From Patagioenas fasciata (lineage: Eukaryota > Chordata > Aves > Columbiformes > Columbidae), in assembly GCF_037038585.1 (NCBI RefSeq), contig NC_092560.1:59327049-59391048 (forward strand): a stretch of 64,000 nucleotides of DNA. The letters are read 5' to 3'. Under the pieces are notes generated by a model. It was not told where the DNA came from, ran no database searches, and saw nothing but the letters and a program-made list of their open reading frames with translations. A program made the position numbers and the translations under genes. Below are positions 1-14,500 of the stretch, in pieces; position 1 is the stretch's first letter, and the number at the start of each line of letters is the position of its first letter.

Positions 1-3000
1 AATACGTAGCTGAGATCTGAGACAATGTGAAAAACTATATTTGTGAGATGAGTGGGGCATCAAAGCTGTCACTGCAGGAAGGATAGAGGGAGATTGCAAT
101 GCAAAAAGAGCAAATTTAAGTGCTCAACAACAGACAATTAAATGGCAACAATAGAAGAAGAAAGTATCTATAAATCCCTTTTGTCCTTATTATGCACAGA
201 ATAATTGGTAAATATGAATTTGTTTATGAAAGGAAATGCTGGAATATAAATACCTGTGGCCAGAAGACAGGTTAGAGTATGCCAAAACCAAGCTCTAGTA
301 TGCTGTTCCAAACAGTTCAGTCACAAAACTAGACCTGGGTTAACCTAAATGTTAATGCATGTACTTAGGCATCTGAGCACACCTTGTATTTTGTAGACTT
401 ATAAAGTTAATTCCATTAAATTAAAGATAGTTATGAAAAATTATATGCTGGAGGGCAAGACGTAACTAATACTGAGATCTTATCCTATACTTGTCTGTGG
501 CAACAGCACAGATTTAAAAAAGAAATCAAGTAAAGGGGAGCCTGTACAAAACCATGGAAAAATTAGTCTCAGTTCGCATATCTTCTGGAAAAATTATCAC
601 TGTGATGTTTCAAGATTAATTAGAGGTCTGACTCTGCTTTTAAGATAGAAAGCCAAATATCAATAAAACAATAAGCATTGTATGTAATGTGATTACCTCA
701 AACAGTCACAACTACTGTAATGTCCTGAGAGGTCTCTCTGGATCTCTGGTGCCCATCCTACTGGACATATAAACCATCTGCAACTGTAGCTAATAGCGTA
801 GGCTTGGGCACCAGTACCTCCTCCATACTGATTTATGGGCCAAAGAAGTGTTGCCTAAAAACTTGGGGAAATAAAGCCTCCCAGAGAGGACAATAGGTTT
901 TCTTTACAAAACATATGTGCTGAATTTCCATGTTTTTGCTCTTCTCCGTTGGTTTCACTCAAGATGTATTGCAAATTAATCACTTTTTCATTTTTCACAT
1001 ATGAATATCACCCATCCTGGAAAATATTCTCTCCTAGATTTCATGAAATAACAAAATAACAATGTGCTTTTGCTTTAATTCAAGAGAGGGTGAGGGGAAG
1101 GAGAAGCAAAAAGAAACCTTACTTGAAAATGACTGACTTGTGCCAAACAGACTGGATCTGCATTAGCAATACCCTTGCTTCAGGCTATTTGGATGTATCT
1201 ACAGTTTTGATTCAGACCATTAGAGAGACAGAACCCAACTGTAAAACTCTAAGTGAGATCTGAGCAATGCCTAGATTGTATTTGGATACAGAGTTTTGGC
1301 TGACCTATTTAAAGGATGATGTTGTGCAAGCGATTACTCCATAATCCAGGCAAGTGCCAAGACATATTTAAAAGGAAAAAATAGCCAAGACCTAAAAGTT
1401 GTTGCTAATGTGCAAGATCTGTTATTTCTTTTTGTTGTTGTTGTTTGTTTGTTTTCCATAAAGACTGGGGGGGTGAGATGGGAGTGGGAGAAGGGTTATA
1501 TACCACATTGTAGAATTTTGCAGGTAACTCTCTGCAGAAGTTACCATTTCTCCTAGAAAAAAACAGCATTCAAATTAGAAGGGTGCAATTTAGGATTATT
1601 TCTGTAAAACAAGACAGATTAACTCTAGTTCTGAAACAAATGTGATGGTTTCTTTTCCAGTAAGCTGGAAAAACCTTGTTAGCTACTGCCTAGTGATCTC
1701 TTTGGGCAACTTAATTTTACAGAGGATCAAAACCATGATCCACTCCCAGGGCTGCGCTTAATCTCTCTTTTCAGTACACCTCTTGGTCTCTGCACAAAAC
1801 CCAAGAGGGTTCAGTCTCTGTCATTGTAGTTGTTACGTTCCACTAAACCAGTGGATCAAAACTCAAGTACTGTAAGAAATCCTGGATTGCATTAGCACAG
1901 GATGATAAGTTAGCAAAGAAGAGGCATCATCTGAACACTGGAAAGGGAATCAGGATTTTAATCTGCCTTCTGCTAATTATTTCTTTCTGGCTTGGAGGAG
2001 TATCTCATATTCTGTCTTACTTTACTTCCACATCCTAGTTGCTCAGTAAGAGGACAGTGATCTCAAAGCTTGTTATAAGAGTTAGTTAATAACAATAAGC
2101 GTGTTGATAAGGCCATCTAGCAGTTTTGTGTAACAAGAAAGTGAACTTGAGCATGAATTAGTCTTTTCCTGATGAAAGGCTGGTTTAAAGAAAACAGATT
2201 TAATCAAGAAAAAAATGCCTTTTGGTCAAACCAGAGTGTTGAAAGAGAGAAAGTCTACTACTGAAAAAAGAAGCTCCAGATTAGAAATGCAGGCATAGTA
2301 CTCACTGGCAAAAAGCAAGACTCTATTGTAAATAATTGCAAATATTTGCACCAAGCCCCAAACCTACTTAATCACAGATCCTGTCTAGTGTCGGAAAACA
2401 GGTCAGGTTTATAAATGCATTAGCTAACATACAGATAAACACCACCACACACAGAGCATCACTACTAAAATACAGTAGGTGTGCTGCCTGACACTGAGAT
2501 GCTTCTCATTGTGGGATGACATATTCATTAAATTCCATTCATGTTTGAAACAGCTTGATGGTAGTGGGCTCATTTTGGTTTATTTTCCGAGAAAAACATT
2601 CCATCCTTCCCACTGGGATCTGCAACTCTCTAGTAAGCCACAGGGCTTACCTGGAGACATCTAATTTTTTTTTTTTTTTAAATAGGAAAACATTTCAGGA
2701 AATGACACTTGGTATTGAACTTCATAAGCAACCAGCTGAACAACGTATCTGTGCAAAAAACAATAACTGTGGAAGTCAGCCCGGCACAGGCAGCAGAGAG
2801 CAGCGAGGCTGGTGCTGGGGAGGCTGCACACTGGGGTGCTCCCCCTGCTGCAGTGCCACAATGCCTGCCTTCCATTAAACTCTCCTTCTGGTGGGGTGGG
2901 AATTCTTGTGTTCCTAAACCACTCACGGGCAATTCATAAGCATTATGGAAATTAAATTAATTGAGTAAAATATGTGCTGTAAGTTAGGGAATTGTCTCTA

Positions 3001-3104
3001 GCATCATCTCTGAAAACTTTGTCCATTCAATTTCAAATGATCCCAAAGACAGATACATGGATATAATTTTTTATTTCCTCTGTCCCTCAGGACTCTAATG
3101 TCTG
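1..3104. other. Intergenic DNA, no gene seen
   Basis: AT-rich non-coding sequence. Open frames are short, overlap on both strands and resemble no protein I know. It contains a GTT/TTTG simple run near 1430-1455 and a poly-T run at about 2665-2680. I see no splice-bounded exon, tRNA or CpG-rich promoter. By synteny with human 5q11.2 this is the 5' flank of MOCS2, on the side where FST lies at a distance (inference). Confidence 0.6.
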
Positions 3105-3270
3105 AGTACTTTACCATCTGTAGCATATTTATTCTCACAAGAGCCCTGTGATGTAGAGAGGGACTATTAAATCCATCTTAAGGATGAGGAATGAGACCCA
3201 GAACAATGCTGGGATCAAATAGGTGATCTGGGCTTGAGTAGGCTATGAATCAAAGCCTTCCTGATCATAG
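3105..3270 (+). repeat. MIR-like ancient SINE fragment
   Basis: The stretch reads in the order of the tRNA-derived MIR core: 'CCCTGTGATGTAG', an 'ACTATTAAATCCAT' segment, 'GGATGAGGAATGAGACCCAG', then a 'GAATCAAAGCCTTCCTGA' end. This parallels the MIR consensus (CCCTGTGAGGTAG, then GATGAGGAAACTGAGGCACAG, then the GATTCGAACCCAGG-like segment). It is heavily diverged and judged from memory of the consensus. MIR copies exist in bird genomes at low number. Confidence 0.5.
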
Positions 3271-6200
3271 ACTAAAGCCTTAATTAGTGCATGTTTCTCC
3301 CTGCCCCCTACCTCCCCGCTCCAGTATTGTCTTCGCTGGGAGCTTTTTCAAGCTGGGGAATTCTGTAGAGTTGGCAAAAATTCTATGAAAAAGATTTATT
3401 TCCTTTTTTACAGTCTATAGGGCTTTTTCCCAGAATGTAAGATTGGAAGGAGCTGGAGAGTGAAACCTGAGATACAGGGAATAGGCTTGCAATCATAATG
3501 TGAACATAGCTCGTGATATCAATAAGACAGAAATTCAAGTGAGGCCTGAAGGAGGGAGAATTTCTGTACAAAACTGGGCAGAAAATCCACAGGAGGGATG
3601 CTTTTCACTTTTCAGATCATATCAAACTTCAGAGCACTGCATGGCTATTACCCAGCACAGTCAGGTCCCCTGTGAGAGCCACAGATAGGTTTAGTTTTTC
3701 AACCTGACTTATAGCTCAGCCCATGCTGCCCCTTACTGCCTTCTATTTTTTCCTATAATATCTAGCCCTGAAGCATACTTTTTATTTAGGCACTAGATCA
3801 CATTACACATATCTGAACTGCTATCCATTCTTACTACCTTTCAGTTTTGTTAATTTCCAGAAATTCTAGATTCTCTAGTTATATTAGATGGCATTTTTTC
3901 AGGCTGAATCAGAGTTTAACACTTCCAATCCATATTCCTTACCTCTCAATGTGGACTTTATGATTACTTCTGGACTCCTTCATATTTACTCACTTCCCAA
4001 ACCTAATTACTGTCGTTTTACTATCCTTTTCCATTGAATCGATATTGGCATGCAATGAGACTAATTCCTATGACACTGTATGGATAATTCACTACCAGCC
4101 AATCCTGTTGCCATTAACTGCTACTCTTAATTTATATCCCTTCAGCTAAGGAATGCACTGATCATGTGCTTAATCACTTCCCAGTCAATTTACAATAATT
4201 TTGCAAGTTTTCAAAAGCAATGAACAAATTCCTCGTATCTAGCTAGATTTACTCCATATACAGTATCATACAAATCACTGATGCTGCAATAAGTACCAAT
4301 AAATAGAGGATGCTAATGATCCCTCTCCCCTTCCTTAACTATCCACATACGAAAATTTTTATTTTCCAATAATTCTTTGCACCGAGACACATGATGAGGC
4401 TGCAAAGCATGCAGCACATCAAAGGAGTTCGCTGATGGGGAGTGCTGTTAGCCCACAGCAAATAGACTTAAAACTGCAAAAGAATTCATTTCAATGACTT
4501 TGCAACATGGGAGAACATAAACAGTCAATCACCATGGCTTGGATAACTTATGGCAACTTCACTGCAGTTTTGTAATCAAGAGTGATAAATCTGTACTATA
4601 AATGCTTATAGCTCACAGCTCCATTGGCTATGACATTCCCAATACCAAGGTATGCATATCATGAACAGCTGAGAGCAAATATAACATCAGTTTTGCCACT
4701 GCCAGCATTGTATTGCACTGAATGACACCCTGACTTACTCTGACGTGATCAGATTTTACCTGGACATAAACAAAATGTCTTTTGTTTCAATTACAATGGA
4801 TGAAGGAATAAAAATTGTCCAGTACTTTGGGAGAAAATGTGAGCATTTTGAAGACAGCTTTTAGTGGCTAAATGGCAATTTCAATTTAGAGTACATTTTG
4901 AATCAATACTTAAATAGATACTCTTTCCCCCCCCAATGCTTGTTAAGGTGCTTATTCTGAGAAAAGGCAAAATGAAGTCAGAAGAACTTGTGGCAAATGA
5001 AATATTTATGGATGTCTATATCCCTATTACAGATTTGTGTATTTACAAGAAATCTTTTAAACACATTGACCATATACAAATGCTAGCAATTAGATCCGGC
5101 CTCCCTAAATATTCCCATTATTGTTTCATACGAAGACATTTTTCATAACCTCCCTTACTCAAAAAAGCTGTTATTCCTGGCATGGTATGGTTACCCTATT
5201 CTTCTCCACCAGTAACTGCATTTCAGTGGTGGGTGAAGAATGACTTTTATAAGTACGGTCTGTAAAACTCTTTGGGATCTTTCATGATGAAAGGTGCTCT
5301 GTGTACAACACTGTTATTAACTTATTGTGTTTCATCAGGTTATTCTATTTCACATCATGTCACTCTACTGAAAAGCCTTGCCAAAAATAAAAGCTGTGCA
5401 ATGTCATCTATTGAGAAAACAGACTCTCTCAAGAGGCAATGTAGCATGCAGACAGCATGGAAGTCCCCAGGAGTTCAGGCTGGCATTGCTATAGCATGTT
5501 GGGACATCTGCGGCTTCAGCATAAGTTAGATGTAAAACACTGTGTTTTATATTGCACAGTGAGATGAAGGATAAGAACCGAGTAAGATTGTGAAGAACGC
5601 TTAATCTATCAGCTTTTGAATTAATATTTCTCCAGAACTACTGAAAATGATCTTTTATATTTTATTAGTTTATGCAGATGGATGTAATTTGGCAAATTCT
5701 GAAACAGTTTGTTAAGCTTTTTAGCAGTCCTAATAAAAAACATCTGAGTCTTCTTAAATGGAAAGCTTCTATTCAATATTCATTACTTCAAGAGATAAAA
5801 TAAAACCATTTGTTACTTACATTTATTTTACTGGAAAATCAGTACTTATTACCTTTCATAATCCTCTTCTTTTTCCTAGCTAGTTCTTTGTAACGGTACA
5901 CATTGAACCATGTAGTTCTTGTCAAATTTATGGAAAACTGTTTCAGCTAAAGAACAAATATGATGAAGATCAAACTAAGGCTGTGAATGATTTTTGATAA
6001 GACTTGTGACTGTGACTCCTGAAATTCTAACCACATCCAACCAACTCCTGGCTTCTTAGATGTATTGCAGAATAGCTTACTTTAGAGAAAGAAACTAGAA
6101 TCAGAACAAGACCTAATGGATTTCCAAGTGAACAAAAAAAAAAAAAAATCACATCAACACTTTATTACTTGTTTTGCAAATCTTTACACAAACAACTACT

Positions 6201-9200
6201 ACTGTGATTAATTTATTGTATTCCCAAGGCCTCATAAATCTACAGGCATTCTGTGGCAATATAATAACAAGTTTTGTTTTGAAGGTTGTAGCTAATATCC
6301 TAGCTAACAAGCTTTCCTTTCCTTAAGGCTGAACACTGGATTTGTTCCAAGCCTTAAGCAAGAGGCAGAGCATTGCTGCACTGCCACCAAAGACCAGGGC
6401 TCTTCTTCCAACTTTGGGAACCACCTTCTGCTTTGGCCACCATGATGGTTTGAGAAGGCAGTGATTACACCAGGTCTCTGCTCCTTAAAGTGTGTTTCAT
6501 GGGAGACAGGCCAGTATAGCATGTTGTCCCTTCTTTGCTTTGTGCTTATACACTTGCAAGCTATCAGATGGCTCTAAATTATTACCCTTATTTTAACTGA
6601 ATGAAAAAGAAAAGCTGTCAGAGATGGATCAGATTCTTTGATAAACCACGCCATTCTGGGCATAGGTGAGTTAAAACTGAACAAAGGTGATTCTTCTCTT
6701 CTCCTTCCTAATTCTGGCCTATGGCTTAAAGTGATATTTCTTTAGTCCAACTTAAAACATTCCCCAAAATTCTCAAAATGAGACTGGACTGAAATAGATT
6801 TTCACAGGTTGCTTCCTGGGCAAAGAACTAGTTACAAAATGCACCACAGCCATAACCTCTGCAACGGCAGACCCCTACCAGCAGCTCAGCACTTGTGTTG
6901 GAATGAAAGTGGAACCTGGGTTAAAGTTGTTAATGCTGCTGCATGCCATGGTGGCAGGCTGCACTCTGTTCACAGCTCTTCTTTAAATGTATAATAAAGC
7001 AGTGTTAACATAGAAATAAAAACCTATGTTAAAGTAAAAATTATAAGTTAAATTAAAAACTAAAGGTTTCTGATTTCAGAAATGGAGGCAGCTATACCAG
7101 AATATTTTTGCCACGCTTTTGTTAAAATCTCATAGGGTATTATTCTCAGACCCCTGTGGCTGTAAGCACAATGGGTGGACTGAGCATTTGCTCTGCATAT
7201 GCTGCTTGGCTTTATGTCAGACTTCTTAACAGTATCTCAGTGGCATTTTCCCCAAGCCAATTCCCTTTGTTTTTGTTGATGTTGTTGTTTGTTTGGGTTT
7301 TTTTTTTTTTACAGGAAAAAAAAATGTCACTGAACAACCACATGAGAAACAGTCTTAAAACTGTGACATATCTGTCATCTCAATGAAAGTGCCCCCAGTG
7401 TTTCATCTTAATGAAAATATTATAGGACTGCACTGAAATATAACTTCTTATAAGTAAACATAAGGAAAACCAGAAAAAATATACTCACTACCTTACAGTG
7501 AAGTATATTAAACTCCACTGCTTCAATTTGTTAGAAGTGACTGATGAAAGAGAAGATCGGCAGATGTAAAGCAATAACGAAGAGTATGAGGAGGTTTCAG
7601 CAGGAGGGAGTGCTGGGCAGAAGATGCTGGACAGCCACCTGTCCCAACACCTTGTATGGAGGGAATAAAGGTCATTTCAAGACATCTGTCCATTCAAGAC
7701 TAGTGAAAGAAGGATCATGTATGACACACTTAATTTCCCAAAAAGATATGCTAAGCTAACCCACCACAAGTTTTTCCAAATTACACTAACTGAGACAATT
7801 TGGTAAAAATTTTACCTTTAAATCAAAGAAATCTTCTATAACAGACACTTAACAAATATAACTGACTTGCGAACACAATGTATAATGGTAATAATAAAAC
7901 CAATAAATTCCTTATATCCATATTTGTAGAGCCTCTTTTAGATCTTGCATGTACTCTTAAGGCTTGACTACTCCACACTACTTACAAAGTTTTAATCTTT
8001 AATGGTCACAAGTTTATTTTTTGTTTATGACAATACATGGCTTTTATGGGTCAAGCAAGAGGCCTTAGGAAAAATGCTGCGATGGAAAGGAGGGGAAAGA
8101 GCTTTGAATGCTGATAAAGAATTAATTCAGAACTCAGTTCTTCCAGGCTTTTAATGATGTTTTCTTTCTGGAAAGACATTAGAGTTATTTAATTCATGTG
8201 ACCTCTATGGCATTGAGGACAATGCTTTGATTTTTTTTTTTTCTTTACTGTGTTTTCTGTTTTATCTTTTTTATCTGTTTTATTTAAAGGTCTCTGTAAT
8301 TTACCAGATGTGATGTTTAAACTCTGCTGTAATTACTGACTTTTTTTCTTTCTCACATTTAGATTATTAATGTTGTTACTCACATCAGATTGTCTAAATA
8401 TTTTGAGAACTCTTCAGGGATTGATAGAGGGCAATTAATATCAACTGTTGATATTCTTTTTTCTTTTTTTTCCATGCTCCCAAGATCTTATCTTTAATCT
8501 AGATTAAAGGGATGGGAGAAGGAGAGGAATTCAAGTCACTTGGACCAGGATTTAGAATCTCAGTGTCTTCAAAGTTTTGCTCAGCTGTTTTGGTTTAGCC
8601 TTCTGCAGTGACAGGGACCATCTGAGGACTTTGGATTTGGATCCAGGTTTGGATTCCTTGGAAATAAGCCTCACACACAGAGGCAAAGATAAACACACAA
8701 ACGTACACACAAATGTTCAGGCTGGACTGGGCCCACCTCTAGTTGCATATTTATAAAATTAATCTGGTATCATAACAAGGTTAATAGTGGAAAAATCATA
8801 GACAAAAAATAGATGGTAAGAGACAAATTAGGCAACCTGTAAAACAGAAACCTAAACCCTATTGCTAGACCCTGTTCCCTCTTCTATTGGCCAGTCTGGC
8901 ACATTGATCCAGGATATTAATTTCATGGCATTTTATGGATGAAGGGAAATGTCTTATAGAAAACACTGAGATTTAAAATGCTAAAAGATGCTGTCCATCT
9001 CTAATGAGATACCAGACAGCCCTGAATGTGGGCTTGGCAGTTAGAAGGAATGCACCAGATTCACTGCACTAATGCATGCACACAAGCTTCAGTGGGACAG
9101 TCTCAAACCACTGCAGGACTTGCTCTGCAGCAGATTGAAGTGTCTTCCCAGAGTAAATGCGAGTGACACCTGATAAAGTTGACAGGAGCTAGAGGAAGCT

Positions 9201-11313
9201 CTCTTTGACCCCAAAAGGGTGGGAGGCTAGAGGGATGCACCTGGTATTGACTAGTGGACAGTTATTAAATATTGACAATATGACAGCTAAGTACATGATC
9301 TGGAAATACCTAAGCAAGAGAGAAAAAAACTCCTACAGAATCTGGGACACATTCCCCTTTCCTCTTTAATCAGCTTTGCCTTTCTTCCTTCTTTTTAGCT
9401 TCTTCATACTTTACCTTTTCTGTACTTCTAAACTAGTTTATCACTCAGTGTTTGGGGGGTGGGATCAAATCCAAACCAGGATCTGAATCTCATGGATCAT
9501 TTCTCAGCTACTGCTGGACTCCATTCTGTAACATGGTGGAGGGGCGAGAGCAGAGTGTGATGTGCGCTGCAGTTGTTTGCACCAAGGCAGACCTTGTACA
9601 GCCTGTGCCTCTGACAGCATTCCTCCCAAAAGCCCAAGATTTTCTACCACCCCATCATTTTCCTCTCTTCATCTTCTGGTCTTTCATCTCCTCAGTTCAG
9701 TACCTCATTTTCTTTCCCCTCTGCATGCTGCTGTTCTGCCTCCCCAGTCCTCTCTAGGCCTCTGCTCCCATCCTTTCTGGTCTGTGGCACTTGCAGGCAA
9801 ACATGGACTTTGAGACGTGGCAGGTAGCCTGCTGCTGCCAACCTTTCTATAAAAGAAGAATGAATTATTGTGGGTAGGAGCCCACCCATTGCTAGTAAGG
9901 ACAGTGCCACTGGCATATGATAACTGAAGGGCAGAAGAAAGGTTAAACAGGCCAGATCTGAGAGGCTGCTAGGAAAATGTGATTGTTGCATGGACTGTTT
10001 GGGATTAGGGTTGGCCTTGTTAGCATTTGTACTCTGGTTTCATCTCACCTAACTTCTGGCAGCTGGCCAGGTACCTTAATCAGGAATGTACTCATTGTTA
10101 GCTCTCTCTTTTAAGAGAAGGAAAAATCTTTTCAAAATGTTATTCAGCTCACCCCTAACTCCTCCCTGAAAATGTCTCTCTTTATTAACAGACTATTAAG
10201 GTAGCCTAGGGCAAATATGCTCCTAATTTAAGTCCCTCAGTTAAACTAGGTGAATGAGATCTTTCCACTCAGCTTGTGCCACACAAACCTTAACTCTGCA
10301 TGCATAAAACTGAGGAAGAATGAGAGGCAAAAGTGTCGACCTGCAGGCAAAGAAAGTGATTAGGCTGAATCCTGTCTGACACTTTTATCTAGCCAGTAGC
10401 AAAGCGCATGTCGTTGCACGAGCTGGCACCACGCATTTGTGTGTTGGGACATATGGTCACCAGAGAAGCCACAGTGCTGCTCAGCGCTACAGGCAAAAAA
10501 CGTGTCAGTCTTTGTTTCTTACATCCCCAGAGACTCAGTCAGCAAGAAGCAAATGTTGAGAGGTCTGAAAAAAACCCACCAAAAATGGGTCAGAAAGCGG
10601 AACCAGGTCTTCTCTCTCCAAGGAGGGTAGATACACAAATAATGACATTTTGTACAACCGAACAGTTTGCAACCTAATGGGCTGAGAAAAAGTCTGGGTA
10701 GGGAGAATCCTAAACATTGGGCTAGTTCCAGCTGTGGATCAGCGTTATGTAATCCAAATTCAATACCTGGACAGAAAGCAAAAATCTAGACTGTGCCACA
10801 GCTAGAAAAAACCATGAACTTGCTGGTGTTTTTTTCTCCTTCAGGGCTGATGGCAAACACTTAGTACTCCTTACCATGTGAAACTGCAGTCAGAACATCA
10901 AGCACACAGAAGTATTTTGGCCTCCAGGCTATTAAGAAATTAGGACCTGGTTCTGATCTCAAGAATATATAGATCATTGTTAACGCCATTCAAGAAAATG
11001 GAGTTAGGCAGCTCTAAAGGTAGTTTTTGTGAGAATAAATTCACTTTCTATTATTGGTGAGCAAGATGACCAATGCTTTCCTAAGTTCCTAAGAAAGTGT
11101 CCCGCTTTTAAAATATCCATTTAATTTGTGAAAATCCTCTGTCTCTCTCATTTTCTCCTCCACAGTCAGTTATTTTATTTTACTGATTAATAAGAGTCCA
11201 TTTATGGGCTGACAGCTTGAGTAGGCAATAAATGTGTGGTCCTGAGAACAGGGATCCGTTGAGAACTGCAGTGCAAGAGTTGAAGAAATTAGCTTTTTCT
11301 GTGGAAGTCCTCA
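3271..11313. other. Intergenic DNA, no gene seen
   Basis: About 8 kb without a supportable exon. It holds homopolymers (poly-A near 6128-6142, poly-T near 7300-7311 and 8230) and many chance frames under 105 codons. Frames at 9452-9991 are open in several registers over a slightly more GC-rich patch but show no domain, signal peptide or family resemblance. Nothing here looks like an RNA gene. Confidence 0.55.
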
Positions 11314-11526
11314 AAATAATAGACTCATGGAGGAACTGGCACTGGAAGGGAGCTTGAGACATCACCCAGTCCGAGCGCCTGTGTAGCACAGAATCACTTT
11401 CAGTGTCAGGTCAGGCTGCTCAGTGCCTTGCTCTGTTGAGTTTTGAATGAAGACTCCACATCCTTTCTGGGCAACCTGTTCTAGTGTTTGCCCAATCCCA
11501 TTGTGAAAGTATTTTCCTTAGCATCT
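11314..11526 (-). mobile_element. Degraded CR1 LINE 3' fragment
   Basis: Read on the + strand the segment starts 'AATAGACTCATGGAGGAACTGG' and continues with 'CTCCACATCCTTTCTGG', 'GCAACCTGTTCTAGTGTTTG' and 'TTGTGAAAGTATTTTCCTTA'. These are the signature blocks of the reverse complement of the CR1 3' region (compare CTGGGCAACCTGTTCCAGTG and AAATTTTTCCTTA). The element is therefore inserted on the - strand, 5'-truncated like most CR1 copies and strongly diverged. It has no coding capacity. Confidence 0.75.
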
Positions 11527-14500
11527 TCAAAGGGTAATTTCCAGAGTAATAGCAGGTGTCGAATTATTTTGAACTGATTCAGAGCTCCAGTGCTTGCTCC
11601 CCAAGTAAAAAAAAAATCAGGTCTTGCCTAAGCATTTCCTGGAAGAGATGAAAAGCATTGTTTGTTGTGGGATATTGTTTTGTTTTGTTTTGTTTTCTCC
11701 TGGAAACTTTAAAAAGGCCTGTTACAGAGTTACTTTTCTTCCTTTTGCCCCTGGAGAAAGTTGTTCTTGGAAGAGTAGCCTTTCCAGAAAGTGGTATAGC
11801 TGAAAACTCTAGAGATGCAAGAGCAAAATTAAAATAAGAGGGGCAGATAACAGAGCTTCTATGATTTTTGTTTTCTTTGCATAATCTGTTGCAGAGTAAC
11901 CTACAGTTTTGTGTCTTACACTCAGAATTGTGTATTGGAATTAGGACAACAAACATCAAAAGATACGTCATTGCCATCCATGGTGTGTCGAAATCCTGGG
12001 AATATTTAGTGAAAACAACTACACTCCTGGCAGTTCAATCTGTTTCAAGGCTGACAAAGTTTCAGTGTCTCAAGAACAGCAAGGAAAATAAATGATCATT
12101 TAAATGGGCCATGGCTGCATAGCCCTGTGATGAGACTACCTCATTGTCATTTATCCCTGTTTCCCAAGACTGTTTACAGTAACTGTCCTGTGCTTTCCCC
12201 ATGACCAAGTGTAACACTGATGTAATGGACAATACTATCGTTACCTGCCAACAGTTAAAGGCAAGTGCTATGAGGATTATCTAGTTGCAAATTTTACCAA
12301 GTAAAGGTACTGAACTTGAAATAGTTGCAAGATTTATAGTATATATAGTTGCATAGTATCAATACCTACAGTTTTCCTGTCATACATCTGCAAATTTCTA
12401 CGTCTCACCAGAGGGCTTCTAGTCCCCTGGGATTGCTCAGTGAAATGAAGCTGGGGAGCTCCATGGTCATCCCCCACTATGGGGAAAGCTACTGAATTCC
12501 CAGTACATTAATGACTGAGGTGTGCAAGCTCTGGGAGAGTTTTGCAGCAGATATCAGTGACAAGCACATGTCAGCAAATATCCATCCAGATTTCTCACAT
12601 ACAGAAGGGTGTTATACTTGTGTTTCTTTTGCAGAAACATATGCTTTACATAATAGTGTGGCCAAAGACATCTGAGCGATTTGTTCTTCCCTAGAACATC
12701 TCTCGGTATCACACCTTCCATGAATGCTAGCAGGCTCTGTTGCTTGGGACTTTGGTGCTGTCATGACCTCTTTCCAGCTTGACATGTTTTTAAGCTTTAA
12801 AACTATGGTGACCTAGTATGCCCTAGTCTGTATGGCAATGAATTTATATAAACTGGTCTTAAAAAGGATACTTACTAGCATCATTTGTGCATTTTAATAA
12901 AATTCAACATTTACTATTAAGGTAACAGTACTATGAAAACTCTTATATATCTGGAAAAATTGTGTTAACAAAAGATTTTTACTCTATTTGAAGTACCTAA
13001 GTTTCTACAGAATGAAGTATGATCTGTTCTTGATAATTATTCTTCCTCTTTATATTTCAATAATTAAAGCTGAAAAACCTTCCTCTGCATTTACTAAACT
13101 ATCTCTCTTAAGCCCCAGTAGTCTGACTTTAACAATAAAACACCTTTGACAATGGTCAAAACAGAACTGAAGAAGTTCCAACATGAATATGGAGAAACAA
13201 CGGTAATGAAAATCTCTGAAAGAAAGATATTCTGTGTTTCCATCCCAGGTTCTACTTCTTGAAAGTGTTGCTCTCTCTCATTAATGTACTGGTAATATGT
13301 GGCATATCTCTACACAGTCCTTTCAAATATTGGTCTTTGAATATAAGGACATGAATTTTCTTTCAGAGCCGTCAAAAGCAATGTGCTCTAATTTGCCCAT
13401 GCCTCCTAAAGGGACCAAAGACAAGAAGGTTGCATAGTTGGAAGAGGCAAAAAGACAACATTCTATTCAGTAACATACAAAGGTGGTGACAAGGTGAAAA
13501 GTCTTCACAGTTTGCATGCTAAAGTGGTGCTGTAATTTGCATCAAGCATTACATTTTCTTTCTCTCTGCTAGATCAAAGAGTACTGTGAAAAGCTAAAAC
13601 AGCTACATGAGGTAAAAATAATATTGACACTGGTCGGTAATTACTTGAAGTTAATTTTGGCCCTGTTACCTTCAGTTTCATAATCTCTGAGATCCTAAGT
13701 GAGGCTACAAACCATGATTGTCTTGTACCAAGAGAGTAGAAAATGGACAAGACAACAGACATTACTCCCAAATCACAGTTCTTCAGGTACACTGTACCCC
13801 TTATCACACATATGCTCAGCTTTAAAACTAATTCTTAACTAGCAACTGCTACTCATCTTGCTGCAGACAAAAAGCATCACTACACTGAGTAACTACTTTT
13901 TGAAAAAAAAAAACATTAACATTCTCTCTCAGTTCAAATCCAAGGGAAAGATCCAAAGCAAAAATGCTGATGTACTATAGGCATGTAAGCTACAGGTTCC
14001 CACTATTCACATTAATTTCTGTGTGGATGAGTGTTTGCATCATGCAGTCTTGGTAATAAAGAGGTTAAAACTGGACATATTTTAAATTGGACTGATGCTA
14101 GAGCTTTGTGAAACTTAGATGGGAGTTCAGGAGGAGAGGTCTAAAAAGAGGCATTTTCTCTCAATTCTGAGAAGCATTCCCAAGATGCTTTTACCAAAGG
14201 AAAAGTAGCAACAGAAGCACTGAAGGAAAGAATGATTACCTTGAGGTCACTGGAGGAGGCTGTGTAGCACTTGAGTCCCTATTAGGTTTGTTGTAGATCA
14301 CATTTTTTTCCCAGGTCTGAGATCTGACTACTGAGCCCAAAGGAAATGCCATATCAATTTCCACTTTGGAGAGTTCACTTTCGCAGGGAAAGCTTTATTC
14401 CAGAGTAGATGAATAACCCATAGGCCCTCACTTAATAGTAAAAAGTTAGTTGATATTCTAGAGGTTTCTCCTTATAACTTCAAATATCACTTTTTAGTTC

